Origin: Acidobacteriota bacterium
GTDB taxonomy: Bacteria; Acidobacteriota; Terriglobia; Bryobacterales; Bryobacteraceae
Direction of reading: 5' to 3'
NCBI GenBank assembly: GCA_017307505.1
Contig: JAFKEE010000027.1
Location: forward strand, 1-64,000
Length of the DNA stretch: 64,000 nucleotides
Below the pieces are notes generated by a model. It was given only the letters and a program-made list of their open reading frames with translations, was not told the origin of the DNA and searched no databases. The translations under genes and the position numbers were made by a program. This document shows positions 55,113-64,000 of the stretch, one piece after another (positions within the stretch are counted from its first letter, which is position 1; each line of letters opens with the position of its first letter).

Positions 55113-56507
55113 TCAGCCTTCCACGCTTTGTCTCTTCCAGAGGAAGTAGACGGGGATGCCCAACAGCACGAGAATCAACCCGGGCCAGGTGTAGTTGGGC
55201 TTATAAATCAGCAGCAGACCTTCAATCACGCTTCCGGCCACGATATAGACGACCGGCAGCAGCGGATAACCAATGGCCCGATAGGGGCGCTCCATCGTGG
55301 GACGGGTGCGGCGGAGCACGAACAAACCCACAATCGTCAGAACGTAGAAAAGCAAAACAGCGAAGATAACATAGTCGAGGAGATCGTTGTAACGGCCCGT
55401 TAACGTGAGCAGGCAGGCCCAGAAGCACTGGACCCACAGCGAGACGTAAGGGGTGTGGTGGACGGGATCGACGCGCTTGACCGCTTTGAAGAAGAGGCCG
55501 TCTTCGGCCATGGCGTAATAGACGCGGGCTCCGCAGAGCACCAGACCATTGATGCAGCCGAAAGTGGAGACCATGACGGCGACGGCCATCACCTGGGTGG
55601 CGGCGGGCCCGAGGATCTGGGAAATCACGGCGGTGGCGACGCGATCCTCCGGGGCGTTCATGATGGCGTTCAGAGGCAGGGCCATCAGGTAAACCAGGTT
55701 GCAGCCCATATAAAGGATGCTCACCACGCCGACGCCCAGGGCCAGGGACAAGGGCAGGTCGCGTTTGGGATTGCGGATCTCGCCGGCGGCCAGGGTGACG
55801 CTGTGCCAGGAGTCGGAGGAGAAGAGCGCGCCAACCATGGCGACACCCAGGACGCGGATGATGTCCCAGGGGGAACCGGAGCTGCGCCAGAAGTCGGTGA
55901 AGTTGGCGGTGATCGCTTCCGGCCTGCGTCCGACCAGAATCCCGAGGGCGATGAGGCCGAGAAGGGCTCCGACCTTTGCGATGGTGAAGACGTTCTGGAG
56001 AATGGCTCCGGCGCGCAGCCCCTGGGTGTTCACCCACGTGAGCAGGACGATGACCGAGATGGCGACGATCATCTGGGTATTGAGGCCGACGGAGCCTACC
56101 TTGAAGATCCAGTTCGTGGTGGAGACGGCAGGTACGAAGACGCCCAGGAATTTCGCGAAGGCGACGGCGACGGCGGCGATGGTGCCGGTTTGAATGACCG
56201 TGAAGAAGGTCCAGCCGTAGAGGAAGCCGTAGAGGGGGCCGAAGGCTTCGCGAAGATAGATGTACTGCCCGCCGGCCTGGGGCATGGCAGCCGAGAGTTC
56301 GCCGTAGCTGAGCGCGGCGATGATGGTGAGGATGGCCGTGATCACCCAGGTGAGCATCATCAGGCCGGGCGATTGCACCTGGCGGGAAATATCGGCGGCG
56401 ACAATAAAAACGCCACTGCCGATCATGGATCCCATGACCAGGGTAGTGGCGTCGAGCAGCCCCAGACCTTTGACAAGTGCTGGTGCCTTTACTTCAGTTT
56501 GAGCCAT
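55113..56507 (-). CDS. APC-family permease (amino acid transporter)
   Basis: 464 aa from the ATG at 56507; the frame stays open to 56597, but that sequence is a shadow of thiE. Twelve helices; VMGSMIGSGVF in helix 1 is the APC motif. A GYPLLPVVYIVAGSVIEG segment near the C-terminus is typical of the LAT-like group. It shares little with the neighbouring CAT-like permease. The start lies 19 nt within thiE, so they are coupled. Confidence 0.87.
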   Translation of the reverse strand: MAQTEVKAPALVKGLGLLDATTLVMGSMIGSGVFIVAADISRQVQSPGLMMLTWVITAILTIIAALSYGELSAAMPQAGGQYIYLREAFGPLYGFLYGWTFFTVIQTGTIAAVAVAFAKFLGVFVPAVSTTNWIFKVGSVGLNTQMIVAISVIVLLTWVNTQGLRAGAILQNVFTIAKVGALLGLIALGILVGRRPEAITANFTDFWRSSGSPWDIIRVLGVAMVGALFSSDSWHSVTLAAGEIRNPKRDLPLSLALGVGVVSILYMGCNLVYLMALPLNAIMNAPEDRVATAVISQILGPAATQVMAVAVMVSTFGCINGLVLCGARVYYAMAEDGLFFKAVKRVDPVHHTPYVSLWVQCFWACLLTLTGRYNDLLDYVIFAVLLFYVLTIVGLFVLRRTRPTMERPYRAIGYPLLPVVYIVAGSVIEGLLLIYKPNYTWPGLILVLLGIPVYFLWKRQSVEG

Positions 56508-57118
56508 GCTTCCATTCGCTCCCGGACGGTCATCTTGGTAATTTCCTCGGGCATGAGGTCGCCTATCACGGCGATGGAGTCGGCGCCGGCGCTCCACACG
56601 GAGCGGGCGGTTTCGAGGGTGATGCCTCCAATGGCCACCAGGGGTTTTGAAGTCAGACGGCGCGCGCTGGACAATCGTTCCAATCCAACCGTGGGATCGG
56701 GGTTCAATTTGGAGCCGGTATCAAAGATGGGCCCGAGGGCGAGGTAGTCGACGGGTTCGGCGTCGCCAGCCCTGAGTTGCTGCTCGTTATGCGTGGAGAA
56801 GCCTAGCATCAGTGTATCGCTGAGGACCCGGCGCACGAGCGTGGGCGGCAGGTCCTGCTGTCCCACGTGGAGACCGGCTTCGAGCAGGGCGGCGATGTCG
56901 GCACGGTCGTTCACGACGAAGGCTGCTCCGGCGGCGGCACAGAGGGACGACAACTGCCTGGCGGTCTCGAACGTGGAGCGGCTATAGGCGTCTTTGTGGC
57001 GGAACTGCAGCATGCGGGCTCCGCCTTCCAGCAGGGCTTCTGCAAAAAACAGCGGGTCCCGTCCCCTACGAATCAGGGCCTGGGTGTCGACGATGGGGTA
57101 AATTGCTGGCAGCCGCAT
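56489..57118 (-). CDS. thiE: Thiamine-phosphate synthase
   Basis: 209 aa, the normal ThiE size. It joins HMP-PP and HET-P to form thiamine phosphate in the cytoplasm. Motifs: QFRHKDAYSR (pyrophosphate-binding Arg-Lys), VNDRADIA, VGQQDLPP, GPIFDTGSK and AIGGIT. It lies with an unrelated permease rather than other thi genes. No TPP riboswitch is apparent in the short upstream interval to 57252. Confidence 0.95.
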   Translation of the reverse strand: MRLPAIYPIVDTQALIRRGRDPLFFAEALLEGGARMLQFRHKDAYSRSTFETARQLSSLCAAAGAAFVVNDRADIAALLEAGLHVGQQDLPPTLVRRVLSDTLMLGFSTHNEQQLRAGDAEPVDYLALGPIFDTGSKLNPDPTVGLERLSSARRLTSKPLVAIGGITLETARSVWSAGADSIAVIGDLMPEEITKMTVRERMEAWLKLK

Positions 57119-57252
57119 GCCGGTCCAAAGCGCAATTGAACTAGTGTAGTCGAATCGGGCCCAGGGCGCGCAGGCGTTGAGTGTGAAGCTTTACCAATGA
57201 ATTGAATTGCGCGGGATTGTAGTTATTTTGCGGGACCGCGGGTCTTAGGGGC

Positions 57253-58485
57253 GTGCGTACCAAATGGGCCGCGGCAGGCGCCGCGACGGTCATTGCGGTC
57301 GCGCCTTTCTGGTTTGCCGGCGGTGGTCTGCGGGTGTCGTTTACGCCCGACGACCTCATGAATCTCTATCGATGCTGGGTCGATCCTTGGCGCGACGTAC
57401 TCCTTGCGAATCTGAAGTTCTGGTCGCCCTATTACCGGCCGATGGGGGCGCTGGTCTACCGGATCCTTTACGGGCTGTTCGGGTTCCATCCCGAGCCGCT
57501 GCGGGTACTGTGTTTTGCGCTCGTCGTCCTCAATAGCGGGCTGCTGTACCGTGTGGCGGCTGCGCTCACCGGATCAAGGGCCGCCGGAGCGCTGGCCGCG
57601 CTGCTGGGCGCGTTTCATGGAGAATTCGAGGATCTTTATTACAACGGCGGCACCATTTACGACCTGCTCTCCTTTTCGTTCTATTTCGCGGCGCTGGGCT
57701 TTTATATCGAGGATCGAAAAGCAGGCCGGCCCATTCGCTGGTGGCTGCTGCTGCCGCTCTACCTGTGCGCTTTGAACTCGAAAGAATCGGCCGTGACGCT
57801 GCCCCTGGCGCTGCTGGCCTACGACGCTTTGTATGACCGGCGGTTCTCCTGGCCCGGCGTCGTCACCGGCCTGCTGACAATCCCTTACGTCCTCTCGAAG
57901 TTGTCGAAGCAGAGCATCTTCACCGGCATCCCCGAGTACCACCAGCACATCAGCATCCCTTATTATTTCCAGCACTACGCACGCTATACCGACATGCTGT
58001 TCTATCAGCCCCCGGGCTGGTTCAACGTTGCCCAGTTTTGCGTGCTGCTGGCGATCCTGCTGGTCGTGGCAGTGAAGTCCAGGCAGCCCTGCCTGCAGTT
58101 CAGCCTGGCCTTCCTGGTCTTCGCGGTGCTGCCAGTGATCTTCCTTCCCTTGCGCGGCAGCCTGTTTGTGGTCTACATCCCGATGGCCGGCTGGTCTATT
58201 TACATGGCGGCCCTGCTGCACCGCTTGCCGTTGCGTCCGGCGATGACCTTCTGCCTGACAGCGGTGTGCCTGTTCGTGCTTCACGATGCACACATGCGCA
58301 AGGTGAAGGAGGACCGGGCCATCGCCCAGACGATTGACCGCGTACGGCGCGAGTGCCCTGTTGAGCCGAGGGGCGCCGCGTTCCGGCTGCCGGGGCACCC
58401 ATTTCCTGCTGATTCGTGGAACCTGCTGTACATTGCACGGCTCCACTTCGGCGATAAGAATCTGGATGTGGACCGCCGGCCGTAG
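57253..58485 (+). CDS. Polytopic membrane protein (glycosyltransferase-like)
   Basis: 410 aa starting with GTG; about nine to ten helices with a long N-terminal loop after helix 1 (FTPDDLMNLYRCWVDPW). The arrangement of an acidic pair after helix 1 and the helix pattern recall GT-C glycosyltransferases, but no motif proves it. It is divergent from thiE and convergent with the esterase. Function unassigned. Confidence 0.6.
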   Translation: MRTKWAAAGAATVIAVAPFWFAGGGLRVSFTPDDLMNLYRCWVDPWRDVLLANLKFWSPYYRPMGALVYRILYGLFGFHPEPLRVLCFALVVLNSGLLYRVAAALTGSRAAGALAALLGAFHGEFEDLYYNGGTIYDLLSFSFYFAALGFYIEDRKAGRPIRWWLLLPLYLCALNSKESAVTLPLALLAYDALYDRRFSWPGVVTGLLTIPYVLSKLSKQSIFTGIPEYHQHISIPYYFQHYARYTDMLFYQPPGWFNVAQFCVLLAILLVVAVKSRQPCLQFSLAFLVFAVLPVIFLPLRGSLFVVYIPMAGWSIYMAALLHRLPLRPAMTFCLTAVCLFVLHDAHMRKVKEDRAIAQTIDRVRRECPVEPRGAAFRLPGHPFPADSWNLLYIARLHFGDKNLDVDRRP

Positions 58486-58487
58486 GG

Positions 58488-59990
58488 CTACTGCGCGGTC
58501 TGGAACGGGGGCGCGGGGAGGCCTTCCTTGTTGTAGAGGCTGGTCTCCGGATTGTCCTTCCAGGCGTACCGCGCAGAAACGGGGTTGGCGACGGCCGTGC
58601 TGGTGAGAACCACGGTGTTGCCGTCGATCCGAGCGTCGGCCGGAACATACTTGTGGTCTGCCCCAGCGACTTCAAAGCCCTTGAGGGCTCCGCCACGTAC
58701 GGTAAGTCCGGTACCTGTGTGATCGAAGAACAGGCGCAGGGCGGGACCTTCGGCGACGGCCTGACGGTACGTGGGACCGGAGTATTCGATGGGCTCCCCG
58801 TAAACGATGGCGCGGGCGGCCAGGCCCAGGCGCAGGCCCACGTCCTGCTTGTTCTTCGGGTGGATGTCCTTGGGGTCGCCGATGTCAACGGCGGTGGCCA
58901 TGGCGGTATTGCGGAGCGCCAGTGTCTGCCTCTGCGCGTCGCGCAATTCCGGCCACCGGCTGCTGGAGCCGGTGGTGTAGTTCGCGAGCTGGACGAAGAG
59001 GAACGGGAAGTCTTCCCCCCAGGCGCGGCGCCAGTCCTGGATCATGGTCTGGAACAGGCGTGAGTAAGTGGAGACACGCTCGACGCCGGCGTTGCTCTCA
59101 CCCTGGTACCAGATGGCTCCTCGGATGGGGAAGGGCGTGAGCGGGGCGATCATCGCATTGTAAAGACCGGCCGGCGACCAGCAGTCGCGCTCATTGGGGG
59201 CCCAGGGACGGCCCGGCGCCTTGCGGCCATCGGCTTTGGCCTGATCGACCGACTTCTGCCATTCGGCCAGTTGCTGCTCGCGGCGCAGGTGCGTGGCGAT
59301 GGCGTCGTCGTTCATCTTGGCCCACTCGGAGAAGACCGGCATGAGAGAGGCGTCAGACGAGAGGGCGCGCATGCTGGTCCAGGCTTCGGCCGGCGTGCCG
59401 CCCCAGTTCGACTCGATGAGACCGATGGGGATGCGCTGTTTCTCGTTGATGTGGCGGCCGAAGAAATAAGCCACCGCGGAGAATTCGCCCACCGTTTGCG
59501 GCGTGACGCTGGCCCAGGGGGCCGCTGTGACGTCATCCAAGGGATGCGTGGCCACATTGTTTTCCACACGGAACAGGCGGATGTTGGGATAGTTGGCGGC
59601 GCTGATTTCCTTGTCGGCGTCGACGGCATCGCGGGTGGCGAACTCCATGTTGGACTGGCCGGAGGCGACCCAGACGTCGCCCACCAGGATGTCGTGGAGG
59701 GCGATGGTGTTGGACGCTTTCACCGTGAGGTCGAAGGGACCGCCAGCTTCGCCGGGAGGCAGAAAGATGCTCCATTGGCCGATGGAGTTGGCCCGATTTC
59801 TGACCGTGGCTCCGCGGAATGTGGCGGAGACCTCCTCGCCCGGTGTGGCAGCGCCCCAAACGTGAACGGGCCGGCTGCGCTGGATCACCATGTGGTCCGT
59901 GAAGAGGGCTGGGAGCTTCGCCTCGGCGCAGAGCAGGGAAGCGAAAAGGGGTAGAAGGGCAGCCGTGCGGCGCAGGCGATACGCGGTCAT
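58488..59990 (-). CDS. Sialate O-acetylesterase-like SGNH hydrolase
   Basis: 500 aa with a Sec signal (AALLPLFASLLCA). The SGNH/DUF303 esterase core has DVWVASGQSNMEFA (Ser in GQSNM), IWYQGESNAG, and an DIHPKNK Asp/His segment. Such secreted enzymes remove acetyl groups from polysaccharides or sialic acids. The frame extends upstream to 60131, but the ATG at 59990 begins the signal and follows TACTGT by seven nt. It ends 2 nt before the convergent stop of gene 57253. Confidence 0.88.
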   Translation of the reverse strand: MTAYRLRRTAALLPLFASLLCAEAKLPALFTDHMVIQRSRPVHVWGAATPGEEVSATFRGATVRNRANSIGQWSIFLPPGEAGGPFDLTVKASNTIALHDILVGDVWVASGQSNMEFATRDAVDADKEISAANYPNIRLFRVENNVATHPLDDVTAAPWASVTPQTVGEFSAVAYFFGRHINEKQRIPIGLIESNWGGTPAEAWTSMRALSSDASLMPVFSEWAKMNDDAIATHLRREQQLAEWQKSVDQAKADGRKAPGRPWAPNERDCWSPAGLYNAMIAPLTPFPIRGAIWYQGESNAGVERVSTYSRLFQTMIQDWRRAWGEDFPFLFVQLANYTTGSSSRWPELRDAQRQTLALRNTAMATAVDIGDPKDIHPKNKQDVGLRLGLAARAIVYGEPIEYSGPTYRQAVAEGPALRLFFDHTGTGLTVRGGALKGFEVAGADHKYVPADARIDGNTVVLTSTAVANPVSARYAWKDNPETSLYNKEGLPAPPFQTAQ

Positions 59991-59997
59991 GCAGAAC

Positions 59998-60003
59998 ACA
60001 GTA
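59998..60003 (-). promoter_or_regulatory. TACTGT -10 box, 7 nt before the ATG at 59990
   Basis: Minus strand TACTGT, seven bases, then ATG. It supports a leaderless transcript; no -35 is obvious. Confidence 0.35.
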
Positions 60004-60154
60004 GCACCGGGCGGGGCGGGATTTGGGGCGGGGCCGCATTGCGCGGGCGGACGGGTGCGTCCCATTTGCGGACAGAAAGATCGGAAAACAGAAGCCGAAA
60101 GGCCGCATTTTGGGGAGTTTTCTCCTGGCACGCAGGCTGCATCCCAAATGATCG

Positions 60155-62668
60155 ATGCAGACTTTCACGCAGGATCTCCGATTCGCGCTGCGATCGTTCG
60201 TGAAGAATCCCGTGTTCACGGCGGTGGTGGTGTTGTCGCTCGGGTTGGGCATTGGCGCCAATACGGCCATCTTCACGCTCACTGACCAGGTGCTGCTGCG
60301 TCTGCTGCCGGTGAAGGAGCCGCGGGCCCTGGTGCAGCTGAAGGCGGTGGGGACGATGTGGGGCTCAAGCCGCGGGACTCCGGAGTTCATCTTCTCGCAT
60401 CCCATGTTTCTGGACCTGAAGCAGCCGGCGCTGGCCGATTTCGAGGGGCTGATGGCGCGGTTCTCCACCCGGGCTACGCTGCGCTTTGGCGAAGAGGCGG
60501 AGTTGGCGGCCGCGGAGCTGGTCTCCGGCGATTACTTCAGGATCCTGGGCGTGGGTGCGGCCGTGGGGCGCACGTTGACGGAGGCGGACGATCTGCGGCC
60601 GGCCGGACACCCGGTGGCGGTACTCGGCTACCGGTACTGGAAAGAACGGTTCCATGGCGATCCCACTCTGGTGGGCAAAACGATCCGGGTGAACGACCGT
60701 CCGATGACTGTCGTGGGCGTGAGCCAGGCGGGCTTTGACGGTCTGGATGGGACGGAGCCGGTGGCGGTGCGGATCCCGCTGATGATGAAAAGCTGGGTGA
60801 CTCCGACCTGGGATGACCTGAACAACCGGCGCAGCGCCTGGCTGCAGGTGTTTGGCCGGCTGCGGCCTGGTGTCTCAGCGACACAGGCGCAGGCGGCGCT
60901 GGACGGGGTGTATCACAACTTCCTGCAGGAGGAGACAAAGGACGGGTTCTTCGCGAAGGCTCCTCCCGAGGCGGCGCAATCGCTGCTGAAGCAGCGGCTG
61001 GAGGTGGTTCCGGCAGCACGCGGATTCTCGCAGCTGCGCCAGGCGGCGGAGAAGCCGCTGCGGGTCCTGACGATCCTGGTGGGACTGGTTCTGCTGATCG
61101 CCTGCGCGAATGTCGCCAGCCTGCTGCTGGCTCGGACCGAGGTGCGGCGGAAGGAGATCGCGGTGCGCCTGGCGATGGGCGCCAGCCGGGCAAGACTGCT
61201 GCGGCAACTGCTGGTGGAGAGCCTGCTGCTGTCCTTGTGCGGCGGGGCTCTGGGGTCGCTGTTGTCGATCTGGTGCAGTGATTTCATGGTGCGGTTCATG
61301 AAGGTGGAGGACCAAGCGCTTTCCATCACCACCACGCCGGATTTGAGAATCCTGGCCTTCACCGGCGTGGTTTCTTTGCTGACAGGCGTGCTGTTCGGGT
61401 TCGTGCCCGCATGGCGAGGGACGAGGCTGGAACTGGCCCCGACTTTGAAGGATCAGGGCGGACGGGTCACCACCGGCGCCGGCCACTTGCGGCTGCGGCG
61501 CGTGTTGGTGGTGGCGCAGGTGGCGCTCTCGGTGCTGCTGCTGGTGGGGGCGGGGCTGTTCGGCCGGAGCCTAAGCAAGCTGCGGTCGGTGGATCCGGGC
61601 TTCCAGATGTCGCACGTCGTGGCCTTCACGGTGGATCCGAGTTTGAGCGGCTACGCCAAGGACCGCATCGGGCCCTTCTTCCGGAGCCTGGAGTCGAACC
61701 TCCAAAGCACGGCCGGTGTGCAGAGCGTGGCCTTGACGGGGATCCGGATGCTGGCTAGCGAGGAGTGGCATGCGGGGGTCAAGGTGGAGGGCTATAAGCC
61801 CAGGCCGGGCGAGTCGATCAGCCCGCTGAGCAATGGCGTCAGCGGCTCCTACTTCGAGACGATCGGGCTGCCGCTGCTGGCCGGCCGAACCTTTGACGAA
61901 CGCGATGCGGGGTCGCAGTGGAAGGTGGCCATTGTGAACCGGCAATTCGCTCTGAAGTACTTCGGCAGCGTGAATGTGGTCGGCCGCCGGATCGGCTTGT
62001 CCGAGGGATCGCAGGCTCCTCCGGACTCGGTGGTGACTGGGGTCGTCGAGAATGCCAAGTATCTGAGCGTCCGCGAGACGCCCAAGGCGCAGGTGTTCTG
62101 GCCTTACCAACGGTTTTTGGCAATGACCGGCGGGTTGCATGTGATGGTGCGCACGCAGCATGATCCGGGCCTGGCCATGCCGGTTCTGCGGCAGGCGGTC
62201 GCAAGGTTGGATGCGGGCCTGCCCGTCTTCGACATGCGCACGCTGGAGGAGCAGCGCGAAGAATCACTGGCGCAGGAGCGGCTACTGGCTGCTCTCGCCC
62301 TGGCGTTCAGTGCCCTGGCGGCTTCACTGGCCGCACTCGGGCTCTACGGGATCCTGGCCTACATGGTGCAGGCGCGGACGAATGAAATCGGCATCCGGAT
62401 GGCGTTGGGGGCGAGGCAGGGCAGCATCGTGTGGATGGTCGCAAAACAGCTGCTACTGATGCTTGGCGCGGGAGCGGTGATGGGAACGGTGGCAGCCTCT
62501 GGACTGCTGCGGCTGGTGGCTTCCCAGTTGTATGGGCTGGAAGGTGCCGACCCGGTGAGCTTCGCGATTGCCCTGGGGCTGCTGGCGGCAGTGGGCGTCC
62601 TGGCGGGCCTGATTCCGTCGATGCGGGCGGCTCGTGTGGATCCAATCCAGGCCCTTAAGTACGAATGA
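60155..62668 (+). CDS. ADOP-type ABC transporter permease
   Basis: 837 aa. Unlike the one at 11832 it lacks the prefix helix region and starts directly with DLRFALRSFVKNPVFT, then helix 1 (VVLSLGLGIGANTAIFTL), MacB_PCD, three helices, a second PCD (VVAQVALSVLLLVGAG) and three more helices. An ATPase gene is absent. Substrate unknown. The ATG lies about 150 bp from the divergent esterase start. Its stop is 7 nt before the convergent peroxiredoxin stop. Confidence 0.9.
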   Translation: MQTFTQDLRFALRSFVKNPVFTAVVVLSLGLGIGANTAIFTLTDQVLLRLLPVKEPRALVQLKAVGTMWGSSRGTPEFIFSHPMFLDLKQPALADFEGLMARFSTRATLRFGEEAELAAAELVSGDYFRILGVGAAVGRTLTEADDLRPAGHPVAVLGYRYWKERFHGDPTLVGKTIRVNDRPMTVVGVSQAGFDGLDGTEPVAVRIPLMMKSWVTPTWDDLNNRRSAWLQVFGRLRPGVSATQAQAALDGVYHNFLQEETKDGFFAKAPPEAAQSLLKQRLEVVPAARGFSQLRQAAEKPLRVLTILVGLVLLIACANVASLLLARTEVRRKEIAVRLAMGASRARLLRQLLVESLLLSLCGGALGSLLSIWCSDFMVRFMKVEDQALSITTTPDLRILAFTGVVSLLTGVLFGFVPAWRGTRLELAPTLKDQGGRVTTGAGHLRLRRVLVVAQVALSVLLLVGAGLFGRSLSKLRSVDPGFQMSHVVAFTVDPSLSGYAKDRIGPFFRSLESNLQSTAGVQSVALTGIRMLASEEWHAGVKVEGYKPRPGESISPLSNGVSGSYFETIGLPLLAGRTFDERDAGSQWKVAIVNRQFALKYFGSVNVVGRRIGLSEGSQAPPDSVVTGVVENAKYLSVRETPKAQVFWPYQRFLAMTGGLHVMVRTQHDPGLAMPVLRQAVARLDAGLPVFDMRTLEEQREESLAQERLLAALALAFSALAASLAALGLYGILAYMVQARTNEIGIRMALGARQGSIVWMVAKQLLLMLGAGAVMGTVAASGLLRLVASQLYGLEGADPVSFAIALGLLAAVGVLAGLIPSMRAARVDPIQALKYE

Positions 62669-62674
62669 GGCCGG

Positions 62675-63121
62675 CTAGCTTATCTTGAGAGCCTCGAAAA
62701 CGCACTCCGGCGTGGGTTTGCCGCGCTCGGCGAATTCGATGCGGCCGTCTGTCCCGATTACGTAGACCGTGCGGCGCACCAGCAGCCAGAAGCCACAGTT
62801 GTAGATCTTGGCGACGCGGCCGCCGCGATCCACCAGCAACGGAAATGGCAGGCAGAGCTTGCGGATGAACTTCTGGTGGCTGATCTCACTGGCCGGGTTG
62901 ACGCCAAACATCTGGATACCATGAGCTTCCAGTTCGTCGTTCACATCGCGCAGCTCGCTCAATTGCAGGCTACAGGTGGGGGTGTCGTCTCCGGGATAGA
63001 AGACGAGCATGACGCGCCGGCCGCGCAGGGCCGAGAGCCGGACGTCGCGGCCCTCGTGGTCTTTGAGGGTGAAGTCGGGGGCCGGACTACCCACCGGTAG
63101 CGGCGCACCGAGAATGCTCAT
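62675..63121 (-). CDS. Peroxiredoxin (AhpC/TSA, Bcp-like)
   Basis: 148 aa. VGSPAPDFTLKDHEG is the usual start; the peroxidatic Cys lies in YPGDDTPTCSLQ (the PxxxTxxC motif), and no obvious resolving Cys follows at the PrxQ position five residues on. It reduces peroxides in the cytoplasm. The ATG is at 63121, 7 nt after the argR stop; the longer frame upstream is a shadow of argR. So it is in an operon with argH and argR. Confidence 0.88.
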   Translation of the reverse strand: MSILGAPLPVGSPAPDFTLKDHEGRDVRLSALRGRRVMLVFYPGDDTPTCSLQLSELRDVNDELEAHGIQMFGVNPASEISHQKFIRKLCLPFPLLVDRGGRVAKIYNCGFWLLVRRTVYVIGTDGRIEFAERGKPTPECVFEALKIS

Positions 63122-63128
63122 GGCTGTC

Positions 63129-63563
63129 TCACTGGTTGACGTAGCCGAGCAGGCGCTCCTGCACGGTCTTGGCGCGCTGGTTGTCCCAGCAAACCACCAG
63201 CACAGTGTCGTCGCCGGCGACCGTTCCGGCCACTTCGGCCCAGTCTTCCTGGTCCAGGGCCACTGCCAGCGAGTTCGCACTGCCGGTGGAGGTCTTCAGG
63301 ATCACCATGTTCTGGGCGAGGCGGACGTCGAGCAGGTATTCGGCCATCACCTGGGCCAGGCTTGGGCCGGTGGGGTCGGGCAGGATCTCGCGGTAGCCGT
63401 CGGCGGTCTTGGCCAGGCCGAGTTCGCGGATGTCGCGGGACAGCGTCACCTGCGTGGTCTCGATGCCTTCTTCCTTCAGCTCACGGGCAAGCTCTTCCTG
63501 CGTACCGATCCTTTTCGTCCGAATCAGTTTGAGGATCTGTCCTTGACGGTAGTTCTTGGTCAT
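63129..63563 (-). CDS. argR: Arginine repressor
   Basis: 144 aa. The N-terminal winged-helix domain includes TQVTLSRDIRELGL and the C-terminal domain has VAGDDTVLVVC, the arginine-binding motif of ArgR/AhrC. It represses arginine biosynthesis and probably its own operon. The ATG overlaps the argH stop (ATGA), showing coupling. The open frame upstream to 63734 lies in argH and is rejected. Confidence 0.94.
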   Translation of the reverse strand: MTKNYRQGQILKLIRTKRIGTQEELARELKEEGIETTQVTLSRDIRELGLAKTADGYREILPDPTGPSLAQVMAEYLLDVRLAQNMVILKTSTGSANSLAVALDQEDWAEVAGTVAGDDTVLVVCWDNQRAKTVQERLLGYVNQ

Positions 63564-64000
63564 GACGACATGGACTCCAGCCTCTGGCGCGCTTCGGCCA
63601 GGGCGTTCTTGACAGTCGAGGGCGCCGTGCCCCCTTTGGAAGTGCGGGTTTTCATGCCTTCGGCCGGGTTCATCAGCGCCGCCATCTCGGGTTGGAAGCG
63701 CGGATCGAAAGCGGTGAGGGCCTCGGCGGTCCATTCACTGGGCTTCTTGTTGGCCCGGACGCTTTCCAGCACCAGGCTGCCCACCAATTGATGTGCCTGG
63801 TGGAACGGCAAGCCGGAGCGGGAAAGAGCCTCGGCCAGATCGGTGGCCACCAGCCAGCCTTCCTCGGCGGCCTGCAGGGCCGGTTCGGGGTTCAGTTTGG
63901 TGGTCTGGACTACGACAGCGGCCATTTCCAGCGACAAGGTGAGCTGATCGACAGCATCGAACAGGGGCTCCTTGTCCTCCTGCATGTCACGATTGTAGGT
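63560..64000 (-). CDS. argH: Argininosuccinate lyase, C-terminal part
   Basis: The last 146 codons of argH; the 5' part lies beyond the window. The frame reads YNRDMQEDKEPLFDA at the window edge, the hallmark of ArgH, then the C-terminal helical domain with LPFHQAHQLVG and ending SMSS. ArgH cleaves argininosuccinate to arginine and fumarate. Its position before argR suggests direct feedback control. An internal ATG at 63985 should not be taken as the start. Confidence 0.93.
   Translation of the reverse strand, partial: TYNRDMQEDKEPLFDAVDQLTLSLEMAAVVVQTTKLNPEPALQAAEEGWLVATDLAEALSRSGLPFHQAHQLVGSLVLESVRANKKPSEWTAEALTAFDPRFQPEMAALMNPAEGMKTRTSKGGTAPSTVKNALAEARQRLESMSS

Noticed and set aside
63563-63734. 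N-terminal extension of ArgR
   Set aside because: It overlaps argH in another frame and lacks family similarity; ATGA overlap places the start at 63563.

Overview
The window reads as one chromosomal stretch of a high-GC member of the Acidobacteriota, most likely the Solibacteraceae/Bryobacteraceae (Solibacter/Paludibaculum-type). The pointers are two ADOP-type FtsX/MacB permeases, a GWxTD-domain protein, a carboxypeptidase-regulatory-domain outer-membrane-like protein, DUF1080 proteins, Tat-exported oxidoreductases of the Gfo/Idh/MocA family, and many secreted glycan enzymes. The lineage is inferred from gene content; there is no rRNA here. I see no insertion sequence, prophage or CRISPR array. 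About fifty protein genes and one tRNA fill the window.

Layout. 0.4-4.9 kb: a two-domain class II aldolase followed by lutA-lutB-lutC (lactate oxidation), with a repeat-rich block between lutB and lutC. 5.0-12 kb: a GH28 enzyme and a run of five genes whose products all begin with twin-arginine-type signals (Gfo/Idh/MocA, isochorismatase-like hydrolase, DUF362, RidA, PLP enzyme). 11.8-24 kb: an ADOP permease, uxaC, secreted low-complexity proteins, DUF1080, a second Gfo/Idh/MocA protein, an enolase-superfamily protein and an MFS transporter. 23.5-29.1 kb (minus strand): a compact carrier-protein cluster of an FkbH-like HAD/ACP fusion, a GT4 glycosyltransferase and a GT4-thioesterase fusion. 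29.1-34 kb: a TfoX-N protein, a third Gfo/Idh/MocA protein, a TonB protein and, divergently, a two-gene TOMM-type locus (small helical protein plus fused leader-binding/YcaO cyclodehydratase). 34-40 kb: truA, an exported LacZ-type beta-galactosidase with a mutarotase lipoprotein, an Rnk-like protein and tRNA-Arg(CCG). 40-64 kb: a thioredoxin-fold pair, a putative metallopeptidase and MFS pair, a small basic protein, a glucarate-dehydratase-like enzyme, GWxTD, queuosine-precursor transporter, degenerate M24 protein, alginate-lyase-like enzyme, two APC permeases with thiE, a membrane protein, a sialate-O-acetylesterase-like protein, a second ADOP permease, and argH(partial)-argR-peroxiredoxin.

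Functionally the region is dominated by scavenging of plant or microbial polysaccharide (GH28, uronate isomerase, glucarate-type dehydratase, beta-galactosidase, mutarotase, PL-like lyase, esterase), much of it exported. The most novel-looking parts are the FkbH-ACP/GT/GT-TE cluster and the YcaO locus. A recurrent TANNNT hexamer 6-7 nt before start codons that lack a Shine-Dalgarno sequence suggests that leaderless mRNAs are common in this genome.
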